Of a DNA stretch of 64,000 nt, positions 22,701 through 35,586 are shown piece by piece. A program made the position numbers and the translations under genes. The notes under the pieces are model-generated. The model saw only the letters and a program-made list of their open reading frames with translations. It did no database searches and was not told the DNA's origin. Location: NCBI GenBank assembly GCA_015680685.1, contig MNCI01006894.1:4984-68983 (forward strand), given 5' to 3'. Within the stretch, counting starts at the first letter, position 1. Every line of letters begins with the position of its first letter. The DNA comes from Gnetum montanum (lineage: Eukaryota > Streptophyta > Gnetopsida > Gnetales > Gnetaceae).

Positions 22701-24250
22701 ATGTCTCTCTCACAGGGTAATGATAACACAACATCTAGTGAGGCAATTCATTGGAGAACCAACATAATTTATGATAAAGAAGAAGTTCAGAGTATACAAT
22801 CTTATGCAGGAGTTTCATATGTTCATGAACACCCCAATGATACTCAAGGACTCTTGTCATCCAACTTAGATACCTTTAGTGAGGATGGGATATCCCATCG
22901 AATGAGGGGGCTTGTAAGGCCTAGGAACTTGTCAATGGTTAGCAAGAGTACATCAAGGGATGATTGGGAGACTTACAAAAGTCATGATGAGTCTTTTAGT
23001 TCTCTCTCTTCCTCTGCTCTTTCAATGTTAGGTCATGACATGGATGACTATTCCTCAAGGGGTTAGTGTAGTAATAAAAATCAAACCCACAGGCACAATC
23101 AGGAACGCCAACATGAATATAGACAACATCATCTCAACTTACGAACTCACCATCTATTTAGTGATGATGAACCCCTACTAGCCACTAAAAGCTGAATGCA
23201 TATAATAGAGGTTGTTTAGATATCCCATAGACATTGCAAGGAAAGCCGTCTATCTAGGATTGATTTAAACAACTTTCCCAAGTTTTCAGGAGGCTATGAT
23301 TTAGATTCGCAACATCATTTGCAAGCCTTCTACGATGCCTGTGCATGGAACAATATTGATAATGGATGGAAAAGAATTAAGCTCTTCCCTATGATACTTG
23401 TTTGCCAAGAAAAAGTATGGTATAGGTCTTTAAAATCAAAATCAATTCGCCATTGGCCCACAATAGTAGAACTCTTCAATGAAAGATATCAAACCTATGC
23501 AAGAGTGTTAGCCTTCAGGAGACAAATCCAAGAATGGAAACAAGGGTAACACGAACCCTTGAACATGGCCTTAGAAAGATATTACACATTGATAAACAAC
23601 TACCTAGGCCATGGGTTCTTTGAGGAAAGGCTAATGTTGCACATCATGGATGGGCTCTGTAATGGAACAAGGGAGACCCTAGGGATGTATGCCCTAGGTC
23701 AATTGTATGAACTACAAACCCACCAATTTCAAGAGCTTATTAAGTGGGTAGCAAAAGAAGAAGGAGAGATAGCCAAATGGGAGAATGTTAAAAAATCTCA
23801 ATTGAACCAAACTCTTAAAGTAACAAAGGTCCATAATCATGAAGAGGAGAAATCAACTTACCTCAAGAAGGTGGAACCATACCCATCTTTACCAATATTA
23901 AAATCATTAGATGAAATCGAGGCAAAGATCAATAAGATGACGGAATGGGTATATGAAAAATGTGGAGAGTATGCAAACATTATTGGAGGTAGAACCATGC
24001 AAGATAACTCTGATAACTAGAACAAACAAAGAATGCCAAACTTAGAAATAGGACAAAACACTATTCAATAATTGAAAAGAAGGGTTGAAGAAAACAAGGA
24101 TAGGGGCTCAACTGCAAATCAGAAGTATCAATGCGATGTTTTCCTGTACAATCACCCTAAAGGACAATGCCCAATCTTGTCACATTTACATGAGCATTAG
24201 GGAGGAATGCTACATCCAGATTTTGTATAGAAGTTTTGTGTCCAATCAGA
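22701..24250 (+). pseudogene. gag of element E
   Basis: The ATG at 22701 opens a frame to a TAG at 23064; a second piece (23319-23549) has the Gag core IKLFPMILVCQEKVWYRSLK and FNERYQTYARVLAFRRQIQE, stops, and resumes to 24020 with YALGQLYELQTHQFQELIKW. At 24130-24185 the Cys/His knuckle survives in a shifted frame (YNHPKGQCPILSHL). These align with residues about 325-620 of the element 1 protein. Capsid protein, inactive: stops at 23064 and 23547 and a frame change after 24020. Confidence 0.8.
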
Positions 24251-25078
24251 GTGTCAAAATCCGTAGTCATGGGGGAGGCCACCACCAAATGAACCACACC
24301 CTTCGTATCACCCAAAACCAAGTGCTTATTATGTTCAGAACCCTTTTCTCCAACTAGATCAACACCCTTTACTTCACCTCATAATTATCATTCTCCTAAG
24401 TATCATTAACTCTTGTCCTCTCCCATGGGGCCACCACCTCATGTTCCTTACACTTCTCCTTAGTCTCAAGATTTTCACCCTTCACGTCCTTCTACATCAC
24501 CACCAGTTGTACTGGAAGGTTTTGCACCATAAGACCAACTAATGAACATTACTTGTGCTACTACTATCAATGGTAGTGGGAGTCCTCCACAATGTCAAAA
24601 TCATCCTTTCTTTAGGCATGACCATAGAAAAAGACAGCATTGTTTTAAAACCACTACATCCTCCAACTTAGCACAAGCCCAGCACTGTGATGCACCTTCC
24701 TCTTCGAACTTAACACCTCTTGTTACTTTATCCAAGCCACCACTTAACACTCCAAAAACCACGTGACCCAATGAATATAACAATGTGGGGAGACATACCG
24801 ATCCTTGCATATCGTCTTATGGTCCCGGATGCCATAGTGTATCAACTCTTTATCACATGACCACATCTTATAATCTACCCCACCATGTCTACTTTAATTA
24901 AGTATGTGAACCCAAATTTGGGTACATTCCTACCACCACACCAAAAGACCCCCAATGGTTTGGATATGACTGGACCCCAATATTTCCAACATGCATGGAT
25001 CTGAAGTTTTCATTTATTAATTCTTGTCATGATCAAAGGTTCAATTATGGGGACACCCACCATTCTAACAAGCATTAG
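24251..25078 (+). pseudogene. proline-rich Gag tail remnant of E
   Basis: Frames with Pro, Tyr and His repeats (PQSWGRPPPNEPHPSYHP near 24268) match the Pro/Gln-rich part that precedes protease in element 1. The trace ends near 25078 without a DSG protease site, so E lacks protease. Confidence 0.5.
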
Positions 25079-27032
25079 TAACTATTTTTCTTTTTCATTG
25101 GTCATATAATTTTTTGTTTTCTAATTCTTCATTTTTCAATTTGTCATTTTATCTTTTTTTGGGTAATCTCATCTATGAATAAAATACTCATGTAACCCGT
25201 TGGTTGAAGTGTTATCTTATGCTATCAAGTCACAAGTAACTAATTATTTAGACAGTGAACCCACAACATCCACCCACCCATTCTATTAATAAAAGGTTCT
25301 ACTCTGGGTACAATGATATTCTTGTCATCATTAAAACTTAAAGTAACTTCGTACTCATTATGCCTAGAGTGAAGAGTGATAGACTAAGAGGGAATGACCA
25401 AGGTGTGACATCTAGAGAACTTGTGGATTCTCTTTGGTGACATCTGTATGTGCTATCATGTAGCTTGGTTGTACTAAGATCCTTGTAGATTTAATGAAAA
25501 ATGGGAGTAAGAGTTGTAATAAAGGCACTCACTAAAGGAACTCAATGTTGTTTTGGAGGTCCCATTGGAAAGACATGCATCCATGCTTGAAGGTTTGTAG
25601 CTTCTCCGGATCACCTTTGGAAAAGACAAAGTGCCAAAGTGGCCAAAAGAAGAAATATAGAAAAGCGGCCAAAAGAAGAAATATAGATCGAGAAAAAAAT
25701 GCTACAGACAAATTTGGATCACTCCTCCCTTGCACAAAACACCAAGTGATTATACACCTGCTGTTGTGATGCTCTTATGGTTGTCTATCATTGGGATGAA
25801 ACAATGCGATGTCACTGATTAGAGGTATGGACTTGGTTTTGATTTTGGAGTGAAAGGCTAATGGTACCTTAATCATGTAGAACACTTTGGATTCATTGTA
25901 CCCAGGGTAAGTTACCTCATGTTCCAATATCTACAATCCCTTCTACAAATCCTCTTATCCCACTGTCCAAGCATTTCTAACTTGTGTCTTGTGTGGCATA
26001 GAATTCATACCTCATCATAGTGGTATTTAACATGTGTGTGTTTTGATGCACCAGTGCAAATTACATTTAACCCTTCTAGAGCTTACGGACATTTTAAGGT
26101 GTGGTTTTGCAAGGGCATGATAGGTTGGAACCTTCTTTGGGGAGGATCCACTTGTGTAACTTCTATAATTTGTACTTATTTCACACCACCACATCATCTT
26201 ATACCCTTTGACTACTACATTGCTAAATTTATTCTTTCCTTTATCATTGTTCCTGTGCACCAATACATGTCTTTCCTTTATCATTATAATTCCACTTTAT
26301 TATACTTTTGGTGCCTTAATGCCCACTTAACATTACCCAGACCTTTCAAATCTACCTTAAATCCTTCATTTTTGGTTGTAAAAACTCAAAAATTCATCAA
26401 ATTTACGAAGTACCCTATCTTGGAAGGGATGTGATATTGGGTACCCGGTATCACGTCCAACATGATATTGGGTCTGTGCTAGTGTGTACGTGATCTCGTG
26501 TCTATAACACCTATATATATGGACCCTCCCATGCACGTTAATGTCATTTTCAACTGTTGATGCAAAGGGAGTTTTTGTAATTTTCTTCCACGATTTTTCA
26601 TGCTTTACGCACCTCCCATTTAACCATCAATATCTCACTCGTTAATGCTTTGATTCTCCTTCTGATCAAACCTACTTAAACCAGAGTGTTTAACTTAGTC
26701 ATGGGGAAAGGGTACGCTCCAAGTTGTGCATAACTTTTTTGAAATTTTTTGTCACCCAAAGGATATCATAGGGGCAAGTGATCTTAAGGAATGCTAAGAA
26801 CTTATGCCAAACTAATTTTATTTCTTCACTCAAATCATAAAAATTATTATTGAATTCACCTAATCAAATTGGGCCTGAAATTAAAACCTTTTGGAGGATT
26901 TCCTTGAAAATTTCTAACTCTGAAATCACACTAAGGAAGAATTCAAAGTTTATTAAAGGCAATGAGTAAGGTATAAGATAATTAAATTTTGTTAAATGAC
27001 CTTAAGAACAATTGATCCCAGTGTGATTATAG
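25079..27032 (+). other. noncoding interior of E
   Basis: No pol. Contains an agtcatgggg motif (26695-26706) like the post-integrase motif of A and the ORF end of element 1, and a U3-like block (separate entry). Small open frames (for example 26036-26434) have no recognisable domain. Confidence 0.5.
26425..26520 (+). promoter_or_regulatory. internal U3-like block with TATA, upstream of ORF3
   Basis: gatattggg at 26433 and 26464, ggtatcacg at 26447 and gtgatctcg at 26490 repeat the GATATC-type array of the LTRs, and tatatatat follows at 26512-26520, as in a U3. It lies about 510 bp before the ORF3 start. Either it is a relic of an old LTR or a second promoter. Confidence 0.4.
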
Positions 27033-28730
27033 ATGGCCCCTAAATGAGGACAATAGGGAGGATCCTCTCAAGGTGCATCTAAACGCCCAAGGAGAGGTAG
27101 AGATCAAGGAGCTCCCACAGAACATGTAGAACAAGATGCACAATCATTTAGCATCCATCAAGAAACCTGTGTTATTGCAAAATCCGAGCAAGTAGAAGGT
27201 GGAGAAGGCAGGGCACCTGAACAAGGAAAACATCTCATGTTGTCCCTGGAATGTGTTCAAGCAATTTGGGAAAGGTCCACGTCAGCTGCAGCGATTGTGA
27301 AACTTAATTTTGGATCTTTTACCGAATTTGCCCTTGAGTTGGTCAAAGATCAACTTAAAGGATCTCCACTATGGCCTATCTTCTCGAAAAGTGGTGAATG
27401 GTGTTTTGGGAGACTTATCAATTTTGGCATAATAAAGAGGAAGGAACCACCACTAACATTGGTGGGATTTCAGTTGATTTCTCTACGAAGGCCATTTCAG
27501 AAGTTCTGAATCTTCCAAATACAGGGCTCAAAGTTGCTCATTTATCCACCCACTTTGATGCTGATGCACGAAAAGTATGGCTAAAGAGGGCATACAACAA
27601 GGAGGAAAAAACATATGGGGAGCTCACCCTTGAAGAGAGAATATATTTCAAAATTGGCACCTATCACATCTTTCTAACAAAGGGATTAAACAGGATCTCC
27701 ACCTATGCGGCTAGAGGAAGTGTAATCTTGATGGGCAAGGTTGATGCCAATATACTCCATTTATATCTAATAGAAATATGGAGGCGGTTCAAAGAACGTA
27801 AGATAGGGAAGTTTGAATTTTCTTTCCCCTATCTAATTAGGAAGCTGTGCTGGCATGTTGGAATTCTGGGGTACACTAATGATGTCCCCAAAAAAGCTCA
27901 AAATGCCTTATATGCTAAATTACTAAAGCCAAAAGCACCAAGGAAAGATGCTAGTGAAACATTGGAGCCTAAACAAGAGTAGACAATTGGGCCCACTACA
28001 CCTCAAATAGCAGGGCCTAACCAACTTCCAAACATGAGGCCTAGTCAATAATAAGAAGTAGGGCCTAGCACATAGCCCATGGGCTAGCAGGACCAACCAC
28101 CATTGCTGCCACAAGATTATCGACCATCGATGAGCCATCTTAGGGTCATTGTAGAAACGGTCAGTTGGGGAAGTCATGATGAGGCCAACCTCTTTAGGAT
28201 AATTGATGATGCTATACAACCCACAATCTTAATTGATCATGCATGGGGTGAGGTCTCAATACAAATAGGAGGGGAGTCGCATTGGTCACAACAAATTTTT
28301 GGAAATACTGCATCTTTTCAAGTGCAATTAGAAACTAGTGAAGGTGTCATAGTAGTGGTTATACAACACTAGGATGTAGTTGGAGTAGCAGAAGTGGTTG
28401 CAGATCACATCAAAAAGTCATTTAACGTCCTTGTTGTGCCACCGAGAGATCTCATAGGAGCACGCAATGCTCAAGTTCTAGCTAGTTCCTCGATGATTCC
28501 TGTGGAACATGAGGATGCTTTGGATCATTTACTACAAACAGGATAGGTAATGACGTCCTTATTTAACATCCCTCATGATGTCATAGTAGCACAATCAGAC
28601 CTCATTTCCATGAAGGGAAAGTTGGTCATGGCTAAGGTTAGGGTTAAACACATAGAAGATGAGTTGAGAAGACTCCAAGAGAAGTTTGTTGCCCTACAAG
28701 CCACATAGCGAGATCCGTCCCAACTTATCC
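27033..28730 (+). pseudogene. third ORF of E: plant transposon-type domain protein
   Basis: Starts at the ATG at 27033 (two early stops explainable as CGA-to-TGA and CAG-to-TAG), runs in one frame to about 27400, then shifts to the frame open at 27398-27982. Motifs: IGGISVDFSTKAISEVLNLP, then ARGSVILMGKVDANILHLYL and FSFPYLIRKLCWHVGI. These match the pattern of the 'putative plant transposon protein' domain common in angiosperm Athila-type and related elements (V-DFS-x-AI-x-LP ... P-LI-x-LC-x-GV), by my memory of that family. A Pro/Gln-rich linker follows. It sits where envelope-like ORFs sit in Athila elements. Function unknown. Confidence 0.6.
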
Positions 28731-29830
28731 CAGCCAACTAGCTAGAATTATTTAGGATGGAGCAACTGAATAAATTATTAGAAGAGAATAAAAGGGTAGC
28801 AATGGAAAAGGAGAAGGATGATTGGGATGCTTTGAAAGCACAAGCCCAAACATATGCACATGCAAAAGCACTCAAGACCTTACAAGAAGAAAATAAACTC
28901 ATTGCTGCCAAGAATCTTTAGTTGACAAAAATTGAAAAGAAAAAGAATGTTTTTGAGGAAAAACTTTGAGCAAATGTGAGAATAACTAATAAGGGTCAAC
29001 TAAGACATGAATTGCTTAGCTAGAGAGAATAGGACCCTCTCAATGGAGGAGGTATGCGCCATCCATCAGAAGACGACCATTGAAATAAGCATGTGGAAAA
29101 GTAAAGCTAAGCGACATGAAAAATTGAAGGAGCATTTCTAGGACTAGGTGGCGATGTATAAGTAGATCATTAAAAAAAATCCATATGGCTAAGACCCATA
29201 TCAATGCTTTCAATGCTCAAAACAATGACTGGCGGGCCATATCGGACACTTATGCCTTCCCCCACTAAGCAAAATTAAAGAGCTAGGACCTACAGATCTA
29301 GGATCTCACTGAATACATGGAGTTGGAAAACCTATGATATGCCAACTTGGCTATGTTAATAGTAGGATGCTAGAGGACCAAATTGGAAAAGCAGGTAGCT
29401 TCCACCTACATCAAATATGAAGTAGAATATACTAAACACATAAAGATACTATAGAAATTGGAGGTAACCAATTCTGAGTTAGAGGTGGTAAAAGCCAGCT
29501 ACCAAGGTCAGAAAGATGTTGTAGCAGATTTAGCTTGATGGCTCATAGATTATCAAGAATGTAGAGACAAAGCCAAAGCCTACAAGGAGGAATAATGGTT
29601 GATTGCAACCTGGTATGTCAAAGCTAATTAGATGTTTTCATGATTGCCATGTCCATGGGAGGTGCTGACTCCATCAAATATTAAAACATCAACATGGATG
29701 GCACATGATCCTTGAATAGAAGAAGAAAAGGTTCAGGCGCTCCTTTAGAGGTATCCATTTCCAAAGCTTAGAGCACAGCATAAGGGGAATAAGCCCATGG
29801 AGAAGCCACCGCAACTAGGAACCACATGAG
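28731..29830 (+). pseudogene. coiled-coil tail of ORF3
   Basis: Broken frames with Lys/Glu/Leu heptad-like content, for example RMEQLNKLLEENKRVAMEKE and LKTLQEENKLIAAKNL (28750-28920), and acidic/basic stretches to about 29830. It is probably the C-terminal half of the ORF3 product. Many stops. Confidence 0.5.
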
Positions 29831-30001
29831 TTCCAAAATTTTTTTATTTTGTATGCTATGTTGGTGTCCTAATTTTATTTTGTTTAATTTCACACTATAG
29901 CATGAAATAATCCATAGTCAGTCCATAATCCCATACCTATCCACTGTGTAATCAAATGAACTCATTTCTTATTTTTTTTGACTTGAGAACAAGTTTTTAT
30001 T

Positions 30002-30015
30002 CAATCATGGGGGTA
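30002..30015 (+). other. polypurine tract of E
   Basis: caatcatgggggta directly before the 3' LTR. Same string as in element A. Confidence 0.8.
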
Positions 30016-30863
30016 TGATGAATTGTGGTTTGCCAGGCCCCAATATCGGGAGCACGATATTGGGTATGTAATATCACAACCTAGGTAATGATATCGTATA
30101 CCTGATATCATGATTCCTGTGTTAGCCTATAAATATAACACTCAGGCACACAGGAAGGGAGTCATTAGTTAGTCGTTAGAAATCGAGAGTCTTTTTGTTA
30201 ATGTTTAGTTCTTTTCCCAAGTGCATGCTCGTAGTGTGATGCTTGTAATTGTATGGAAGCTTTGTTTGAGTGTGACGTACTTGGACACACGCACAATCAA
30301 CAATAAAGATCAAGATTACTCCATCATTGTAGCATTCACTTAGTTTCTAATTGTTTAATTATTGATTATTATTTATTGTTTTATTAGTTAATATTTCTTT
30401 ATTTTCATTTACTATTTCTATTGATAATTCGGAATGAGTACGTCTTAATCACAAACATTTTAAGTGTCACTACGTGGTAACCTAGTAGCATATTAAGTAG
30501 TGCTTCGAGTGATGTGTGCTTGGTAATCCCAAAAGTAGTACACGAAGTCCAAGATGCATACGGATGATTAAGGATGGATGCTCATCACACTTAGGCTAGC
30601 TTAGATTTTCTTTCCTATTGCTCATTAAGTTATTTATCGTTGTCTTTAGGAGTAGCATAATATTAGAAATTACAACATACATCTCACTCTAGACTAAATC
30701 ATACGTGACAAAGCAAATAGTAGTCCAAGTGGGAAGATAGTGAACTGCGATCAACGTATAACTGTCTAGGTGCCACAACTAGTCTATCTGCGGAGTTTGA
30801 CCAGATCATGCATACATGCTCGTATTCATATAGTTGAACGTAGGGCTACCTAGCTTCTCATCA
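30016..30863 (+). repeat. 3' LTR of element E
   Basis: TGATGAATTGTGG to CTCATCA. TATA is at 30128-30135 and AATAAA near 30302. It differs from the 5' LTR mostly by transitions; roughly 85-90% alike by eye. Confidence 0.9.
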
Positions 30864-30868
30864 AGGTT

Positions 30869-31735
30869 TTTCCATTGTTTATTATATATATTGATGTGAG
30901 AGAAATGTAGGATGAGGACAAAGGGAGGGTTAGACATCACAACAACACATGGGGAGAAGGCCATAGAGATGAGGGAGGGGATGACAACACAACCATGGGG
31001 TGACGACTATGATGAGAGGGTGAATAGGGCTAGGGAAATTTCTTAGGCCATGGCCATGGCGAGTACCTCAATACATGTTATTGGCACATGGCGACACTGG
31101 GTGGCATGGTGAAGAAGATGTGGTAATGAGAGCTTAGGTACTGGTGGCTATGCTCCCTAGGGAACATTGTGAATACTTTGCTTCCAAATGTAATGGGATG
31201 CTATGCTCTCAATAGTTAAAAAAAAATTTGTTACTTTTTCACTCATTTTGGGGCCACGCCCACCTTGGGGAGTGTAGCTGGAAGTTAGAAAAATTTGGTG
31301 ATTTTTTGGATACGCTCCCTAAGGAGCATAGCAAATAGTTAAAATTTTTTTCAGATATCATGCTACACCACTTAGAGTTAGAAAACGTTTGAGAAAGTTT
31401 GAAAAATATTGCCAAGTGCAAAACTAGAATGCTAAATGTGCAAGATTCCACGGTAAGAATGTCCTATGCAAAACGAAATGCTAAATGCATGAAAGCTATG
31501 CCAAAATACTAATTTTGCAAGTTGGACGTATGAATGTTAGAACATGAAAATTGTGTTGGTGCAATTGGTATGAATGTAAAGTAAAATGCTAATTCTACGT
31601 TACTACTATACCCCAATGAGCAATAGGCACATTAAATATGTATTGACATCCTATGCTTGCATAAGGTAATATTTTATGCTAAAATATAATCTATAGTGTG
31701 CTAATGCTCATTTGCTTGCTATTTTGTGGTTGCAG
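30869..31735. other. interior of C upstream of the captured gene
   Basis: No frame with known content. Words such as acgctccctaaggagcatagc (31312-31332) echo the C LTR. It ends in an intron-acceptor-like tract ttgtggttgcag at 31724-31735. Confidence 0.4.
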
Positions 31736-33147
31736 GGTGCTACTAAAGCTTGTCTTAGTGTCGTGGAGCTCATTGGCATCCTGTTGTGCATCAGCTAGCC
31801 TATACCCAACACGCCCGCACTTGACATGAAGTTGGACCATTAGGCAGTGTGGTTTCAACTAGGAGTGAGAGAATTCCTAGCTTACTTGCTACAACACTTT
31901 AGTGTGATCATGTGGTCACACTTGGTAGTGAAGGCTGCAAGTGCCATTATCGAGATGTTATTGGCCGAGGCATATCGAGATATACTATGATTCATGTTCG
32001 ATGAGCCCATCATTGGTGGTGATCGAGCAGGTGACCCGAGACTAGGCCCTAGGAGTGTTCATCCCTTAGCTAGAATTTGGAGCATGTCGAAGTTCTCTTG
32101 TTACAAAAAGAGCAATACCCTTTTCATTGCCCTGCATGTGCATAAAATCTTCCAAAACCCACCTGGGACTATATATTGTGTTGGAGGGTAAGTGATATTA
32201 CTTTTCACTATACTTGATTCTCATTAGCCATGCTAGATTTGCTAATTGCTGACTATAGATGTTCAATGATAGATGTAAAGTTGATGGTGAGGGACTTCAT
32301 GATGAGACAAGAGCTCTCACTTTGACTTGTACCGCATTAGAGGTATTTTCCTCTAGTTCAAGCTTTTGGGAGGCAGTTCTAGAACAGGTAGGGGAGAACT
32401 TAGAGAACTACCGCACCTGGTACCCGAAGGCATTTGAGCTATGCCAGATGTATGATTGGCTTGATGAGGGATGGGCTAGCAGTAAGCCTATCTTTGAAGA
32501 GCTTGTTGTGCCACCACCAGTGTCATGCACACTGTTTTTTCCACATGAGTATTCGTTATGTTAGCTTGACTCTTATTGCTTATTCTCATGCACACATTGA
32601 TTGCACAGTGCTAACGTTGAGTTTGCCTATGTTATAGCTATCATTGCTTCAAGAGAAGTAACAGTGGTCGTCATTGGTTGTAGTGAGGTCACCCTCATCA
32701 TGAAGTATGGTTATGTAGAGGGAGTGTAGGAGTGGCTATGCCATTAGGCCTCAAAGGCTCCGATGAGTTGGCTTACCCATGCTAGGTTGATGGACCTTTT
32801 CCTAGCCCTTATCCTAAGCACATTGGTGGTCGAGGTGGTGACCATCATTGACTTCTTTAGCCATGATCCTCACTGCTTTGTTGTTCACGTGCATAGAGTG
32901 AAGGTAGTTTTGAACCTTAACAGTGCCTTCTTTGCTAACTTCTTTGATCTTCCCTCTGTGGAGCCATCAATCACTAACAGGCCCAATTGAGAGGAGGACT
33001 AGAGAGGTGAGATTGAGGAGTGGTTGAGGACCACCTGCTCTCATAAAGGCATCATGGTTGGAATGTGCATGTGTCTGAGGTTCAAAGGTTTTACCTTGTT
33101 TTCCGTGCCCACACCTTTCCTAAGTTGCTCTTCCAAGGAAAGGTCCT
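31736..33147 (+). pseudogene. antisense intron-containing gene, part 1: FCP1/NIF-like HAD exon
   Basis: The exon at 31736-32187 follows a consensus acceptor and ends at a gtaagt donor; the next acceptor is at 32257-32258. Its frame reads GVREFLAYLLQHFSVIMWSH, then VHPLARIWSM and SNTLFIALHVHKIFQNPPGT. These match the FCP1/NIF (CTD phosphatase-like) HAD domain: REFL-x-FxVxxWSS, then KPL-x-W, then SNTLLIDDxPxKxxxNPPxT. The catalytic start (usually DLDG-like) reads VVELIGIL and the second Asp pair is lost, so it is not an active phosphatase. Further exon-like text: FEELVVPPP (32495) and NSAFFANFFDLPSVEPS (32930). Stops at 31797, 31839 and 31988. F inserted at 33147. Confidence 0.6.
32188..32258 (+). 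other. intron of the antisense gene
   Basis: gtaagt donor at 32188-32193, a gctaat branch-like site near 32241 and a tatag acceptor ending at 32258; 71 bp. It shows the gene was carried as genomic DNA, not as a processed copy. Confidence 0.5.
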
Positions 33148-34620
33148 TGAAACACCACAAAATTTTAGCTTAACACTTTGAAACAAGAACGACTCAAGCC
33201 CCTTTCAGCATTTACGAGGCAAAACTTGACTAAGGCATGGAACTCACATCCAGCTTGCTCAAGCCAGCTTGCGCATGCCATGAAGCTAGCTTGCCCTCAA
33301 CATGACCAACCCTGATAGCTTCCAAATCAAGTCAAAACGGTCCTAATTTGAATGGGCAAGGCTCCCTCGGGGCCCAATCATGGTTGCTCCAAGTTTCAAC
33401 ATCCAAAATCCAAAATCTCAAGTCGAAATCACACAAATCTTACTACTCATGCTGAAGTCACACCTAGGTCACGCTAGCAGCGTGAGTCCAACGTGAGTGC
33501 CCCAAAACAATGTTAAAATGGTCTGATTTCGAGGGTACAACTCACCCTCAAGGTCCATTAATGATTTCTCCAAGTTTTGGAATCCAGAACTTCAGATTTC
33601 AGCTCCAAAAAAGTCTATTTTCATTACTCATGCCTAGGTCACGTTGGGGTCACACTGGAGCATGAGCCCAGTGTGACCAAGTAAAAACAGGTCAAATCAA
33701 GTAGTCCCAAGCACAATTTTCAGCATCAACTCAACTTCTAAGGATAGAAAACAGTTCTATTTGTTCACAGGCTCCAGAAAATCAAAGTTCAGGCATGAAA
33801 AATAGCATTTTGGCTTAGTCACGCAGAGGTCATGTTGGCGTCACGCTGAGGTCACGTTGATAGCATGAGCCCAACGTGAGTTGCCAAAAGTGGCCTAAAT
33901 CAATGCAAGAACAAGCTTAAATTCAGCATCCATGCTACGCTAGAGAGCAGGTAGCAGTTGCACTTCAAAGAATAGGCATTAGAGGTCAAGATTTAGCTCA
34001 AAATGTGTCACTTCTAGTTGGTCACGCTGAGGTCACGTTGGCAGCGTGAGCCTAGCATGAGCATTGGTCATGACCAAGCAAAAGCACTTTCGATGCACAT
34101 TGAGGACACGCTAGGACCAAATCAACTCATGCTGGGAGCCCTGGTGAAGAAGAGACACCTGAAACAACCACCAAACCACTCAAATTGACATCCTGCAGCA
34201 GTCGATCCAAGAGACCATGAAGTTTCAAGTGAGTCGGAGTCAATCCCTGTTGAAATTCATTGTAAATTTTCATTGTAAGTTTCACCATCAGTGAACTTGT
34301 CAAGCCCTTACGCCACTTCCATGAGTGTAAGCTAGCTTGCGTTGTAAGATACAGTGCACCTGGTCTAGAACGTAGTCTACCTAGGTACACCTGTCACACG
34401 ATCTATTCTTCGCAGATCTCACAGTTGTTGAACCCGTTCACAAATCCTATTTCCGAGCCTAGAAAAATTTATAAATACCCTATTCATTGACATAAATAGG
34501 GTTGGCAAATTTGGAGCAAGAAAATGAATAATCCTAAGCCTGGACGTACATGATCCCCAGCACCTACAAACACCTTGCATCGGAGCTTAACGTCTGACTT
34601 GCGATCCATACACGCGACTA

Positions 34621-34807
34621 CGTTTTGACCGGTGCACATCTTACTGATAAATATAACACAGTTTCATTTTTTCCTTCCATTTTATGTTCCATTTCATTAT
34701 TTGCATTGTTCTACTTTATTGGATGTTTCTACATACATTCTGTTTACATTTACATGCCATATTACCTGTTTACGTTTTGTTACATCACGTTCTCTCGTTT
34801 TACATTT
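34621..34807 (+). repeat. 187-bp duplicated gap edge, left copy
   Basis: Same length as, and only about two mismatches from, 35587-35773. The 3' LTR has this segment once. Confidence 0.9.
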
Positions 34808-35586
34808 NNNNNNNNNNNNNNNNNNNNNNNNNNNNNNNNNNNNNNNNNNNNNNNNNNNNNNNNNNNNNNNNNNNNNNNNNNNNNNNNNNNNNNNNNNNNN
34901 NNNNNNNNNNNNNNNNNNNNNNNNNNNNNNNNNNNNNNNNNNNNNNNNNNNNNNNNNNNNNNNNNNNNNNNNNNNNNNNNNNNNNNNNNNNNNNNNNNNN
35001 NNNNNNNNNNNNNNNNNNNNNNNNNNNNNNNNNNNNNNNNNNNNNNNNNNNNNNNNNNNNNNNNNNNNNNNNNNNNNNNNNNNNNNNNNNNNNNNNNNNN
35101 NNNNNNNNNNNNNNNNNNNNNNNNNNNNNNNNNNNNNNNNNNNNNNNNNNNNNNNNNNNNNNNNNNNNNNNNNNNNNNNNNNNNNNNNNNNNNNNNNNNN
35201 NNNNNNNNNNNNNNNNNNNNNNNNNNNNNNNNNNNNNNNNNNNNNNNNNNNNNNNNNNNNNNNNNNNNNNNNNNNNNNNNNNNNNNNNNNNNNNNNNNNN
35301 NNNNNNNNNNNNNNNNNNNNNNNNNNNNNNNNNNNNNNNNNNNNNNNNNNNNNNNNNNNNNNNNNNNNNNNNNNNNNNNNNNNNNNNNNNNNNNNNNNNN
35401 NNNNNNNNNNNNNNNNNNNNNNNNNNNNNNNNNNNNNNNNNNNNNNNNNNNNNNNNNNNNNNNNNNNNNNNNNNNNNNNNNNNNNNNNNNNNNNNNNNNN
35501 NNNNNNNNNNNNNNNNNNNNNNNNNNNNNNNNNNNNNNNNNNNNNNNNNNNNNNNNNNNNNNNNNNNNNNNNNNNNNNNNNNNNNN
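34808..35586. other. assembly gap (779 N)
   Basis: Run of N between the two 187-bp copies. Open frames drawn across it are not real. Confidence 1.

Larger units (their letters stand above)
21710..30863 (+). mobile_element. element E: Athila-like element with gag and a third ORF, no pol
   Basis: LTRs 21710-22566 and 30016-30863 match over their length. The flanking 5-mers are gggtt (21705-21709) and aggtt (30864-30868), one mismatch. Order is LTR, primer site 22568-22585, gag 22701-24250, Pro-rich remnant, noncoding, internal U3-like block 26425-26520, ORF3 27033-28730, coiled-coil tail to 29830, polypurine tract, LTR. No protease, RT or integrase was found. Size (9154 bp) resembles an autonomous element, so noncoding and ORF3 sequence takes the place of pol. 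Confidence 0.85.

Noticed and set aside
26036-26434. 132-codon plus-strand frame in E
   Set aside because: Hydrophobic by AT-rich composition, no domain; a plausible envelope-like role was considered but there is no supporting motif.
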